Positions 9,838 through 21,412 of a DNA stretch of 64,000 nucleotides are shown in pieces. The stretch covers positions 1 to 64,000 of the forward strand of contig JAPWFG010000076.1 of assembly GCA_028015205.1 (NCBI GenBank), in the 5' to 3' direction. The notes under the pieces are model-generated. The model was not told where the DNA came from. It saw only the letters and a list, made by a program, of their open reading frames with translations, and did not search any database. The position numbers and the translations under genes are program-made. Within the stretch, counting starts at the first letter, position 1. Each line of letters begins with the position of its first letter. The DNA is from Mytilisepta virgata (taxonomy: Eukaryota; Mollusca; Bivalvia; Mytilida; Mytilidae).

Positions 9838-9905
9838 TCACAAAATAAGACCGATACGTCTTTTTAAGGTATGGCAGATACATCCTATGGACGATGTGCA
9901 TTGTT
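9838..9905. repeat. Inverted partner of the GGCCATAC cluster
   Basis: It reads GATACGTCTTTTTAAGG, then TATGGCAGATACATCCTATG. In reverse complement it aligns with 6950-7025, although 6950-7025 carries extra sequence between the blocks. Confidence 0.45.
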
Positions 9906-10002
9906 TTAAAACTGACAATATTACCTTCAACCAAACTTAACTGCAACATTGAAGGTTTCAGAGGTATGATATAATATATATATATAGAAGATAATTACTT
10001 AC

Positions 10003-10075
10003 TTTATCCACCTCCTTTTTGAATGGCTCTTCATCGCTGTCATCACTAACAACAAGATCTTTGTTGACATCATGA
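10003..10075 (-). pseudogene. Candidate 73-nt internal exon, acidic peptide
   Basis: The minus strand has an acceptor TATCTTTTTTAG (AG at 10076-10077) and a strong donor AAA|GTAAGT (GT at 10001-10002). They enclose an open 73-nt frame encoding HDVNKDLVVSDDSDEEPF followed by KKEVDK. The exon is on the same strand as the MULE-like exons and upstream of them, so it may belong to the same transcript. It is classed here with that damaged locus. It could instead be an unrelated exon or chance. Confidence 0.35.
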
Positions 10076-10109
10076 CTAAAAAAGATAAACAAATAAATTA
10101 TTTTTAAAA

Positions 10110-10231
10110 TAGACAAGATTGCTACTCGTAGCCATATGTCCCCCACCCCAGAGAAAAGTCGAAGCTCCACAAGATATACAAAATGTGTATTATTGAAATG
10201 GTGGCACAGTATGGATGTCAACACATAATAA
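10110..10231 (+). mobile_element. GTC-type 5' end fragment
   Basis: A GCTAC / GTAGC hairpin lies just before ATATGTCCCCC, the same layout as the openers in 1-4170. It is cut short by the element starting at 10232. A similar ATATGTCCCCC occurs near 10798. Confidence 0.4.
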
Positions 10232-11300
10232 ACAAGAGGCTCAAGAGAATTGAGCCTGTATAGCTCACCTGACAATCAATCCATTTTGTTTCAAGTGAGA
10301 ATTGTAATGGACCTTCCATAGATGTTTCATACCAAGTATCAGTTACCGTACTTACTCTATTTATTGGACACTAAAATACACCTATATTTTTGGAAAATTG
10401 GAAAATCGTCGAAAAAATAGAGTTTTTTTATTTTCGTCCACATCGTTGTCATTTTTTGACTCAATGTGATCGACCTAGTCAATGTACTTTAAGAAAAGGC
10501 AATCAAAATAATGGTTCATACTTGTGGTATTGTTATTTGATTTTGTTTCATGATTTATCTTTTTGTACCTTTAAATTAAGTTAATTTATTGTTGAATATG
10601 AAAACAGTCGCAAATGCGAATACGCAATTCCGTTCCGGACTCGTTTCGGATTTCTTTTCAAAAGTAAACTTCCAGGTAGGAAAAATTCAATAAAATTTAC
10701 TTAATCAAAGTGATGGAAATCACCATTGAAAAGATTGCAACTGTAGTTGTGTATAATTTCAAATGGAACTAGGTGGAACTGTTTTGTAAACCAAAACATA
10801 TGTCCCCCGTTCACTTTTTTCTAGATCAATGTTTACCTCTAGGATAAAAATAATAATTTTGTGACCTTGAGGTCAAAAGTCAAGGTCAAATGAAGGTCAT
10901 AATGGTACGCGACACACACTTTTGTGGTAAAACACCTGCATCCCGAAGGGTATAAGCCTAGCTCAAAAGACAAAAAAAGTTGCAACCCGGACGAGGAAAA
11001 ACTATAATTCTAGTCATAATTTGACCTTGAGGTCAAAGGTCAAGGTCAAATGAAGGTCATAATGGTATACGACTCCCCCCACCCCTTCCCCCCAATGGTA
11101 ATACACCTACATACCAAAGGGTATAAGCCTAGGTCAAAAGACAAAAAAGTTAAAACCTGGACAAGGAAATACTATAATTTTAGTCATAATTTGACCTTGG
11201 GGTCAAAGGTAAAGGTCGAACGAAGGTCAAAATGGTACGCAACACACCCCCTCATGGTAATACACGCACATACCAAAGGGTATATTTGGTCAAAAGACTA
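10232..11300 (+). mobile_element. G family relative with nuclear-receptor-like core repeats
   Basis: The 5' hairpin AGGCTCAA...TTGAGCCT is followed by GTATAGCTCACCTG. From 10850 three core units of about 155 bp contain TGACCTTGAGGTCA, AGGTCAAAGGTCA and TCAAGGTCA, then AAGGGTATA and GGTCAAAAGAC. It is interrupted at 11301 by another G element, and I cannot find its 3' hairpin. Confidence 0.65.
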
Positions 11301-11975
11301 ACTAGAGGCTCTCAAGAGCCTGTATCGCTCACCTGAATTTAACTTTTCACCTTGAGCAGACCTAAAAATTTAAGTGTTGCAGCCAATTTGGCTGGTTTTT
11401 CTATAGGATTCTATGTTAAACTAATTTCAGCTGTGGCAGTCATCTTGGTTGACAGTCAAGGTCAACGGATACATTTCTAAAAGAGAACCATCTAAGGACC
11501 ATTTCTGCTAAGTCTTGTTCCAACTGGCTAGGCAGTTTCAGACAAGAAGATTTTTAAATGAATTTTCCTATAGGGTCCAATATTTAACAAAGTTCGGTGT
11601 GGCAGCCATCTTGGTTGACAATCTGGGTGATCGGACACATTTCTAAAAGAGGACCTCCTAAGGACAAATGTTGCCAACTCTGGCTCCAATATGTCAAGTG
11701 GTTTCAGACAAGAAGATTTTTCAATGAATTTTCCTATAGGGCCCTACGTTAAACTAAGTTCGGGTGTGGTGGCCATCTTGGTTGACAGTCTGGGTCATCG
11801 CACAAAATTTTAAAAGAGGACCATCTAAGGACCATTGCTACCAAGTCTAATTCTAATTGGCTTAGTGGTTTCAGACAAGAAGATTTTTGAGTGAATTTCC
11901 AATAGGGTCCTATGTTAAACTAAGCTGTGGCAGCCATCTTGGTTCACAGTCCACGAAATCAGACACATTTCTGAA

Positions 11976-14900
11976 TAAAATGCTCCGCTAGGCGCAGCTA
12001 GATACGACCGCAGATGTCGAACCCTGAATAGTTGGCGCAATTATGAACACAACATTCAAGCTTGGTACAATACATATCAATTTCTTGCTATTGCGCAATA
12101 CTGTGCAATTGAAGATTTCTTGTTATTGCGCAATACTGTGCAATTGAAAATTTCTTGAAATATTTGACACATAATAGGTTTCTGACACAGAATAACTGAA
12201 ATCAAAGAACTTAGAATTGGTCATATGATTTCAATTTATATTCAATTTTTTGCTTCTTGTGCAATACAATATGCTGTGGAGAATTGCAACCCCCCCCCCC
12301 AAAAAAAAATTATAATTTACCCCTTTTTTTAGCTTTTGTGCAATACACTATGAAGTTGCACATTGACCCCCCCCTCCCAAAAAAAAAACAAAAAACAATA
12401 AAATTTATTGTAACCTCCCCCCCCCCTTTTTTTGCTAAAAAAAATTTGAAATTTTCTTTTTAATTTATGAAATATGAAATGAGAAAAAAATTACCCCCTC
12501 CCCAATTTCTCATTTACCCCCCCCCCCTAAATTTTGTTTTCAATCCCCCCCCCCCCCCCCCATTTCTTTATACTTTGCAACCATAACAGCCCATTTAAAT
12601 ACACCATAACATATTAAAATAGAAAATGACATCATAGTCATGGATGACAAATTTTAAATATACATAACTTAAAAGCAGTTTAGATGAGATAAACAAACAA
12701 GAGGCTCACCAGAGCCTGTATCGCTCACCTGGAGTCTGGTTTTCCTTGGACAATTAATCAACTATTTGACCAAGTTTGTTGCAATTGGTTGAATTGTTCA
12801 GGGAAAATTTGTTGAAGATTTATTGTTCATAAGGTTTAATGTTAAAATATGTTCCCTGATGGTGGTAGTCCTGGCAGGAAGTTGTCAAAATTGACCAGGA
12901 ATAAGGGTGAACCTTAAATAAATGTAACAGAACCCGACCTCAAATTACACAAACCAATAACTCCTAAATAGAATTTGGGATTCCCTTTAAAATTTCAGGG
13001 TAGGCAGATCTCAACATGGCAAACATTTTTCAATTTATATTTCACTTCTATCTCAAATAGTTTTGGAGATAAATGCAAAAATGTTAAAATTTTGAAAATT
13101 TGACAAAAAAGGGCAATAACTCCTAAATGGGTTTTGGGATTTCCTTTAAAATTTCAGGGTATGTAGATTTCAACATGGCAAACATTTTTAAAATTTACAT
13201 TTCACTTCTATCTCAAATAGTTTTGGAGATAAATGACGAAAAATGATAAATTTTGAAAATTTGACGAAAAAAGGGCAATAACTCCTAAATGGGTTTTGGG
13301 ATTTCCTTCAAAATTTCAGGGTATGTAGATCTCAACATGGCAAACATTTAACAAATTTAGATTTCACTTCTATCTCAAATAGTTTTGGAGATAAATGACA
13401 AAAAATGTTAAATTATGATAATTTGACGAAAAAAGGGCAATAACTCCTAAATGGGTTTTAGGATTTCCTTCGAAATTTCAGGTTAGGTAGATCTTGTCAT
13501 GCTGATCAATTTTACCCAATGTCAGATTTTTGATATCTGTAACGGTTTTTAAGTTATAAGCCAAAAACAATACATGCACCCCTATATTCTATTTTTAGCT
13601 ACGACAGCCGCCATGTTTTATGTCAGATCAAAATAAATTGAGGATCGTTTGTAGAGGACATGTTATAGACCATTCCTATTAACTTTCAAACCAATCGGCC
13701 TAGCAGTTTCAGAGGAGAAGATTTTTGATAAAAAAATTTTGAAAATTTGAAAAAACAAGAAAACACCCTAACATCATATATACTTTTATGCATTTATTCT
13801 CAATAATAAATAGTTATATAGAAATATCCATGAAATAAAAATCCATGAAAAACCTACATTTAATTTTATTTATCTCTTTTTACCATTTAATATTATATAA
13901 CTTTACAGAATTACATTTTTTTTTATTTTACATTTAATAGATCCGTTATGCTAGCAATTTTAAATATTTAGTTTTTAAATTTAAAATGCTCATTAATATT
14001 ATTTAGAGGCACAAAACATAAAAATTTTTAAAACCTGTAATTACATATTTTAAAAAAATAAGCATAGTCATTTTAGACAACAAAAAGCATATTGGACATG
14101 TTACACTGGTCCAATAAGTTAAACTTTGGTCTCAGCTAGCATCCAGCTTGGATCAGGTACGGATCAAAGCCACACAATTTTTGAAGGTGACCAGTTTGGT
14201 TTCAATTGGCCAAGTATTTCCAGTCTCAGCAGAAGAATTTAAAACTTTTCCCATAGGTCAAATATTAAACTATGGTCCCCGCTGGCACCCATTTTTGATT
14301 AAGTACAACCCTAAGCAACACAATTTTTTAAACAGGGCCACCCAAGGTTTATTATGACCAAGTTTAGTTCCAATTGCCCAGTTATATCTGATGATAAGAT
14401 TTTTGAATGTTTTACCATAGGGTCCAATGTTAAAATTTGGTCCCCTCTGGTGGCCATCTTGGATTGGCTACGGACCCAAGAGACACAATTTTTAAAGTAG
14501 ACCGTTGTAGCCAAGTAAGACCTGAAATTAGTTTCTATGACAACCAAAACTTCTGCTATCCATTACAATTTCAGACCACCTTTCAAAAAAAAAATCGGGC
14601 AGGGGTTCCCCCTATAATCTAGGTTATATATACTGCTGAAATTAAAACCCATCAAAATCAGATATATATTAAATATTCCATCAGACATTAGAAATTTTTA
14701 TTTCACTAATGCCAAATTTTGAGTTAGAGTTATCTTTCTTTGTATAAGAGTTGCAATGTAAAGACAAAAGAATTTGAAACACTTGTGGCCCCGCTGGCGG
14801 CCATCTTGGATAGGATACGGATGTGAGCAACACCACTTTTGAAGGGTACCACCCAAGGACTCATGTGATTAAGTTTGGTTCCAATTGGCCTAGTACTTTC

Positions 14901-16667
14901 AGAGGAGAAGATCTTTGAATGTTTTATCCCATAGGGTCCAATGTTAAATTATGATCCCCGCTGGCGGCCATCTTGGATGAGGTATGAACATGAGCGACAC
15001 AATTTTGAAAGGGGGCCATCCAAGGACTATTGTGACCAAGTTTGGTTTGGATTGACCCAGTGGTTTCAGAGGAGAAGATCTTTGAATGAAAAGTTTACGG
15101 ACGACGGACGGACGACGGACGACGGACGACGGACGCCGGACGCAAAGTGATGGCAAAAGCTCACCCTGGCATAGCCAGGTGAGCTAAAAAGCTTCATCAG
15201 CACATTTTATATTGGCAAATTTCCAATGGAATTTGTTAATAATAAAGTTTTGATAACAGGGCACACATATCAATTTCTTGCTATTGCACAATACTGTGCA
15301 ATTGAAAATTTCTTCAAATATTTGACACATAATAGGTTTCTGACACAGAATAACTGAAATAAAGAACTTAGAATTGGTCATTTGATTTGAATTTATATTC
15401 AATTTTTTGCTTCTGGTGCAATACAATATGCTGTGGAGAACTAAGTTTAATTTTGGACCCTTTGGACCTTAATGTAGACCAATTTGAAAACGGGACCAAA
15501 AATTAAGAATCTAAATGCACGGTTAGATTCGGCATATCAAAGAACCTCAATAGTTCAATTTTCGATGAAATCAAACAAAGTTTAATTTTGGACCCCGATT
15601 TGGACCAACTTAAAAACTGGGCCCATAATAAAAAAAACTAAGTACATGTTTCGATTCAGCATATCAAAGAACCCCAAGAATTCAATTTTTGTTAAAATCA
15701 AACTAAGTTTAATTTTGGACCCTTTGGACCTTAATGTAGACCAATTTGAAAACGGGACCAAAAATTAAGAATCTAAATGCACGGTTAAATTCGGCATATC
15801 AAAGAACCCCAACAGTTCAATTTTCGATGAAATCAAACAAAGTTTAATTTTGGACCCCGATTTGGACCAACTTGAAAACTGGGCCCATAATAAAAAAACT
15901 AAGTACATGTTTAGATTCAGCATATCAAAGAACCCAAAGAATTCAATTTTTGTTAAAATCAAACTAAGTTTAATTTTGGACCCTTTGGACCTTAATGTAG
16001 ACCAATTTGAAAACGGGACCAAAAATTAAGAATCTAATTGCACGGTTAGATTCGGCATATCAAAGAACCCCAATAGTTCAATTTTCGATGAAATCAAACA
16101 AAGTTTAATTTTGGACCCTTTTGGCCCCTAATTCCTAAACTGTTGGGACCAAAACTCCCAAAAACAATCCCAACCTTCCTTTTGTGGTCATAAACCTTGT
16201 GTTAAAATTTCATAGATTTCTGTTTACTTATACTAGAGTTATTGTGCAAAAACCAAGAAAAATGCTTATTTGGGCCCTTTTTTAGCCCCTAATTCCTAAA
16301 CTGTTGGGACCAAAACTCCCAAAAACAATCCCAACCTTCCTTTTGTGGTCATAAACCTTGTGTTAAAATTTCATAGATTTCTGTTTACTTATACTAGAGT
16401 TATTGTGCAAAAACCAAGAAAAATGCTTATTGGGCCCTTTTTTGGCCCCTAATTCTTAAACTGTTGGGACCAAAACTCCCAAAATCAATCCCAACCTTCC
16501 TTTTGTGGTCATAAACCTTGTGTTTAAATTTCATAGATTTCTATTAACTTATACTAAAGTTACAGTGCGAAAACCAAATGTCTTCGGACGACGACGCAGA
16601 CGACGGACGACGACGACGACGCCAACATCATACCAATATACGACCGCAAAAATTTTGCGGTCGTATA
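11976..16667 (+). mobile_element. E family element, copy 2, itself interrupted
   Basis: The 5' end is TAAAATGCTCCGC and the 3' hairpin is at 16637-16667. The body matches copy 1, but a 2.5-kb G element is inserted at 12697. The join 'GATGAGATAAAC' / 'AGCTTCATCAGC' is continuous in the other copies. C/A homopolymers lie at 12290-12560. Confidence 0.85.
12697..15185 (+). mobile_element. G element (ACCA-loop subtype), innermost of three layers
   Basis: The 5' hairpin is AGGCTC-ACCA-GAGCCT followed by TATCGCTCACCTGG. Cores have GGGCAATAACTCCTAAATGG and GTTTTGGAGATAAATG. The end region has GACGGACGACGG repeats (15100-15143) and the hairpin CTCACC-TGGC-ATA-GCCA-GGTGAG, ending AGCT|AAAAA. The insertion lies in an A-run. 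The start closely matches 40777 and 49027. Confidence 0.85.
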
Positions 16668-16878
16668 AAAAGGACCAATGCTGCCAAGTCCGGCTCCAAT
16701 ATGTCAAGTGGTTTCAGACAAGAAGGTTGACAGTCTGGGTCATCGGACACACCTCTATAAGAGGACCATCTAAGGACCATTGCTGCCAACTTTGATTCCA
16801 ACTGGCCTTGTAGTTTCATATGGGACAGTCCGCGCAATTGTTTTCCTGTTACAAAAGTCATGAAATAATAGGCTGCCA

Positions 16879-17094
16879 TTAAGTCTGTACGTTTTGTTGA
16901 AACATGGGAGATGGCTCAAAATGATCACCATACACTGGCACATATCCAGTTAAAATTTCTGGGTGTGAAGTCACTCTACTTTTTCCGTAATTTGAGAAAT
17001 CACGAGCCATGGTAAAAAAGTCTCCTTCCGCATAGTAAAATGTACCTCTTTCATGCTCTCCATGTAGAATAAAAATTTTCTTGGTTTTATTCAT
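16879..17094 (-). CDS. Unrecognised coding-looking terminal exon
   Basis: A 71-codon minus-strand frame ends at a TAA at 16879-16881. Its residue composition looks protein-like rather than repeat-derived: HGEHERGTFYYAEGDFF, then ARDFSNYGKSRVTSHPEILT, then GYVPVYGDHFEPSPMFQQ. It does not resemble any repeat family in this window. The methionine is preceded in frame by TAA. The true coding part may therefore begin at an internal splice acceptor rather than at this ATG. No domain is recognised. It lies between transposon debris on both sides and no upstream exon could be identified. It could be the last exon of a host gene or an isolated fragment. Confidence 0.4.
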   Translation of the reverse strand: MNKTKKIFILHGEHERGTFYYAEGDFFTMARDFSNYGKSRVTSHPEILTGYVPVYGDHFEPSPMFQQNVQT

Positions 17095-17299
17095 TTAATC
17101 CTTTCAATATTTCTATGTCAAATGCCTCAGGTAAATACACTAAAAATAGAAAAAGGGGGGGGGGGGGGGTGTTAATCTAAAAAATCTTCTTGTATGGCTC
17201 AAGACCTGCAATGAACTTTGACCTGAGGGATACAAAATAAGTCTATAAAAAAAAAATATAATTGCACCATGATATATGGACTTACTGTAACAAAACCAA

Positions 17300-17675
17300 C
17301 CATTATAACTGAATAACTAGATATCAATTTCATTGAAATCGGACAATATTCATTTTTTCAAAATGGCCGCCAAACATATCCAATCGATCGTATTTTTTTC
17401 AATGAACATGTTCTACTACTCATAATTTAGAAAAGTACAAAGTTTCATGAAATTCTTTGGTGCAGTTTTTGAGATATGAAAGTTTCAAAAATGTTCACAC
17501 TTTTTCCATTTCCATGGCAACGGAGGCCATTTTTAAAATTTTTAATGTTACATGCACACAACTAGACTTGGTGATTATCATTATTGTGAAATTTCATAAA
17601 GATTGTTCCAGTCATCTCTGAGAACTTGTGCGAACAAAATTAGGTAGAAGAAAAAAAAACAAACAAAAAACTGGA
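17300..17675 (+). mobile_element. Diverged GTC-like element fragment
   Basis: It contains ATTTCATTGAAATCGGACAA, TTTTTCAAAATGGCCGCCAA, 'CATGGCAACGGAGGCCATTT' and an A-rich tail after TTAGGTAGAAG. These are the same phrases as 300-480 and 2700-3130. It is older and has no clear terminal hairpins. Confidence 0.55.
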
Positions 17676-18091
17676 TATGGACAATGCCCTCCCCCCCCCC
17701 TTTCTGCCCTGCCATATAGCTCCACATTTTTTAGATTTGACAAACAGTGATGTTGGCTTACAACTTGAAACTGTTACGCTGTCTGTAAGACACAAATGAT
17801 GTCCCCGCCAGACACATCTCCATTATGAGTAAGAACATCCTACAAAATATTAAAGCTGTATCTCCAAAGCTGTAGGAGGAGATAGCCAGACAAACCATGA
17901 TCTCTTTAAGCAGCTTGCAAAAATGACTAAGTCCAACTGCCTGTCATTTTCAGAATATTTAAAAGAAATCAATATCCTGTGGCCATGCACACCTCCATTT
18001 TATGTATGAACATTCTATAAAATTTTAAAGATGTATCTCCAAATCTGTAGGAGGAGATAGCCGGACATCTCTCTATGCAGCTAGTACAGAA

Positions 18092-18910
18092 ACTAGAGGC
18101 TCAGTGGGCTGAGCCTGTATCGCTCACCTGACAAAATGCTTCTACAAATTTCTATTAATTCTTTGGTTGAATTTGCTTCAAAAGTTTCAGAGCAGATGAT
18201 CAAAATATATTTTGCTCATAGGGTCCAAAGTTAAAAGTATTTCCCCTCTGGTGGCCATGTTTTTCTCAGATTTGAACATATGAGACAACTTTGTAAAGAA
18301 CCTTCCATACATCATTCCAGTACAGTTTTATTCAATTTGCTTTTATAGTTTTAGAGGAGATGATCAAAATATGTTTTTTCCATAGGTATGTATGTTAAAC
18401 TATGTTCCGCCATGTTTTTTGGCGGATTGGAACAATTTTTGCAGTCTTAGTAAAGGACCATCCATACATCATTCTTGTAAAGTTTGGTTAAATTTGCTAA
18501 AGTAGTTTCAGAAAAGATGAACTTTAACATGTTTTCCCATAGGGTCCAATGTTAAACTATATCCTGTACTGGCAGCCATGTTTTACAGCGGATCGGAAAA
18601 ATTTCGGCAATCTTAGTAAAGGACCTTTCATACATCATTCCTGTAAAGTTTGGTTAAATTTGCTCAAATAGTTTCAGAGGAGATGAACTTTAACATGTTT
18701 TCCCATAGGGTCCAATGTTAAACTATGTCCTTCTCTGGCAGCCAATTTTTTTGGCAGATCGGAAAAATTTCGGCAATCTTAGTAAAGGACCTTCCATACA
18801 TCATTCCTGTAAAGTTTGGTTAAATTTGCTCCATTGGTTTTAGAGGAGATGATCAGTATGTGAAAGTTTACGGACGACGGACGCCAAGTGATGGTAAAAG
18901 CTCACATGGC
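18092..18910 (+). mobile_element. G element with long-stem 5' hairpin and truncated 3' hairpin
   Basis: It starts ACTAGAGGCTCAG-TGGG-CTGAGCCT, a longer stem than in sister copies, followed by TATCGCTCACCTG. Core units of about 175 bp contain CCATAGGGTCCAATGTTAAA and TCATTCCTGTAAAGTTTGGT. The end has CGGACGACGGACGCCAAG and CTCACATGGC; the rest of the hairpin is missing. Confidence 0.75.
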
Positions 18911-19042
18911 TAAAAAGGTCCAACTACCTGTCATTTTCAAAATATTTGGAAAAAATCAAAATCCTGTGGCCATGCACACCTTCATTATGTATATGAACAT
19001 TCTACAAAATATTAAACTTGTATCTCCAAAACTTTGGGAGGA

Positions 19043-19402
19043 TGGATGGGTGGATGAATTATTGTTTAACGTCCAGTGGCAACCAGGTGCATATCAGGAC
19101 GAGAACATGTTGATATGATAATGAATATGATCCCTGCTTTGTACTAGACCGACACGCTAAATCGGATTTTTAATGTACTAGCTCACGAGGTAACTGTCCG
19201 CAGGAAGACATATCACCTCACTCGGACACATTATACTGACTCCGAGCCGACCAGTCTTTGCTCTTACTCCTAGATGCGGCGTGCTGGGCGGAGAAGCAGC
19301 AAATACCAATTTTAATGTCTTTGGTTTGACCCGGCTGGGGATCGAATCCACTACCTTCCGCACTCGGGGCAAGCATGCTACCACGAGACCACCGAGGCGG
19401 TT
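19043..19402 (-). mobile_element. tRNA-derived SINE, copy 1
   Basis: On the minus strand the head reads CCGCCTCGGTGGTCTCGTGG and has a B-box-like GGATTCGATCC, the RNA polymerase III promoter layout of a tRNA-derived SINE. The body follows, with a short tail ending TTCATCCACCCATCC. The flanks AACTTTGGGAGGA (19030-19042 and 19403-19415) are a perfect 13-bp target-site duplication. The interrupted host phrase 'GGGAGGAGATAGCCGG' is intact at 18052. Membership in a named SINE superfamily (for example MetaSINE) is untested. Confidence 0.9.
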
Positions 19403-19494
19403 AACTTTGGGAGGAGATAGCCGGACAAACAATGTATCCTAATCTGGACGGACTACAAAAATATATGTCTTCCTTCTACGAAGGGGAGACATAA

Positions 19495-20040
19495 TTTTTA
19501 TCACCGATATTATCTCTGCTATGTGGGATCAATTACAGTGAAAGTATTCGTTTTCCAAAGATAATTTTCAATATGAGTTCAATGTGTTTAAGTTATACTT
19601 TTTACTAAATTATGTTATTGGACCGTAATTTTACTTGAAATGATTCACGTGCATGTCTGAGTTAATCGTAATGTTTGTCTCCAATAATGGGTCCATTAAA
19701 GAAATAATCGTCACATTAGTAAATGCACAATTAATTCTGACATGTTCTCAAGAACGGATGATTACTCGCTACCCTATTATACGTGAATGGAACAGAAGGT
19801 AAACAATCAAAATGATTGTATTTTCAAAACATGGATGGAAATGTGTCAAAAATGTTAGTTTTAATGTATTTGGGACCAGGGCTCAGCGACTACTTCAGGA
19901 TGACAGGGAGAAATGACTTTTTTCCCTGAAGCTAACAAGAAGTGGAGGGAGACAGGGAGAAGTCATTACATGATATTCCAAAGCACCAATCGGCACTGAT
20001 TATGTTTTTATTGGAAGAGCTAGTCTTATTCTAATGTTTT
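19495..20040. other. No gene or repeat recognised
   Basis: This is an AT-rich stretch with stops in all frames. I see no terminal hairpin, microsatellite or splice-bounded frame. Confidence 0.5.
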
Positions 20041-20480
20041 TTTTTTAAAGAAATTAAGATTCATTCTCTGATTGCAATTGGTTCATTGGTTTCAAACAAG
20101 ATCATTCATTGAACTTTCCCATTAGGTCCTATGTTAAACTAAGTTACAAGGTCATCAGATATAATTCCGAAAGAAGACCAACTAAGGACCATTGCTGCCA
20201 AGTTTTGTTCCAATTGGCCAAGTTTTTGTTGTTGTTTCAGATGAAGATCTTAGTAAATTCCCCATAGGGTCCTATGTTAAACTAGGTTCAGCTCTGGCGG
20301 CCATCTTGGATGACGGATGCGGTCATCGAATATACTTCTGAAGGAGGACCACCTAAGGTCCATTGCTGCCAAGTTTTGTTACAATTGGCGCAGTGGTTTT
20401 AGAGGAAAGTTTATGACGACATACGACAGACAATGACGGACGCCAAGTGATGACAATAGCTCACATGGCCCTTTTGTAGC
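20041..20480 (+). mobile_element. G element 3' part, hairpin truncated
   Basis: Core phrases include GGTCCTATGTTAAACTA, GGCGGCCATCTTGGATGACG and ACGGACGCCAAGTGATGACA. After AGCTCACATGGCCCTTTTG the right arm of the 3' hairpin is lost. No 5' hairpin was found. Confidence 0.6.
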
Positions 20481-21412
20481 TTTATATTGTTGAACAAGAA
20501 GTATCTACATACCAAATACAGTGAATATAAGTATTACAGCTACAGAGAAATGGACTTAATCATGAAAATGTGACTCAAGGGTGAAATTCAAGTCAATGTC
20601 TCAGACAGTCATGTACCCAGGAGGGACTATCTATAGACCACATGGTTGGTCTATGTACTGCAGTTGCTGAGAAATGGACATTATCCAAAAAATGTCAAAC
20701 AAGTCACTCAAGCATGAAATACAGGTCAAAGGTAAGTTGTCAGATGTAACAGTGGTATATATCCACTAAGAACTTTTATCAACCAAATACTTTGGGTCTA
20801 CTTTGTACAGTTGCTGAGACATAAACTAAATCATGAAAATGTATATTAAGTCACTCAAGCATGCAATTCAAGTTAAGTTCTGCTGACAGGTGTTAATTTG
20901 GCATGTATCCACTAAGAACTATCTACATAATAGTATAATGGTGGGTCTAGGTATTAGAATTGCTGAGAAATTGACAATCTAAAACATGGCTCACCTGGAC
21001 TATGTCCATCTTGACTGGCAGCATGGAACATTGCTGTCAAGTTCCAATTAGCTCACTGGTTTCAAACAAGAAGATCATTCAGTGAAGTTTACAACGACAT
21101 ATGACAGACGACAACAGACGCAAAGTGATGACAAAACCTCACATGGCCCATGGGTCATGTGAGCTAAAAATGTGATAAAAGTCACTCAAGCATGAAATTA
21201 AGGTCAAGGTCAAGAGGCAGGTCTCACACTGGCATGTACCAATTAAGAACTATCTATAGGCCAAATTGGTAAGTCTAGGTATTATAGTTGCTGAAAAATG
21301 GACTTAATAAAAGAACTTCGATGAAAGTCACTCAACCATGAAATTGAGGCCAAGGTCCAGAGACAAGTCTCAGACTGGCATGTACCCACCGAGAACTATC
21401 AATAGATCAAAC
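20481..21412 (+). repeat. Tandem cores of an ageing hairpin element
   Basis: About five units of roughly 150 bp contain GTCACTCAAGCATGAAATT, GGTCAAGGTC-like words, CATGTACCCAC and AACTATCTA. A G-element fragment with a closing hairpin (CTCACATGGCCCATGGGTCA) interrupts at about 20985-21173, after which the 'AAAGTCACTCAAGCATG' phrase resumes. Confidence 0.6.

Larger units (their letters stand above)
11301..16830 (+). mobile_element. G element interrupted by E copy 2 (outer layer)
   Basis: It starts ACTAGAGGCTCTCAAGAGCC with GCTCACCTG. Cores hold GGCAGCCATCTTGGTTGACA and GGTTTCAGACAAGAAGATTT. At 11975 the core phrase 'ATTTCTGAA' stops; it resumes after 16667 as 'AAAGGACCAATGCTGCC', matching the intact phrase near 61790. 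The 3' part fades out near 16830 without a recognisable terminal hairpin. Confidence 0.7.
17676..19492 (+). mobile_element. GTC-like element carrying two later insertions
   Basis: Three core units contain CCTGTCATTTTCA, 'CTGTGGCCATGCACACC' and GGAGGAGATAGCCGGACA. It is interrupted at 18092 by a G element and at 19043 by a SINE. It ends with a hairpin at 19465-19492 (ATGTCTTCC...GGGGAGACAT) of the type seen in 1-4170. Confidence 0.65.

Noticed and set aside
9900..9960. A 16-nt micro-exon on the minus strand near 9930
   Set aside because: Splice-like ends exist (TTGCAG and GAAG|GTAAT), but such a short segment cannot be separated from chance.
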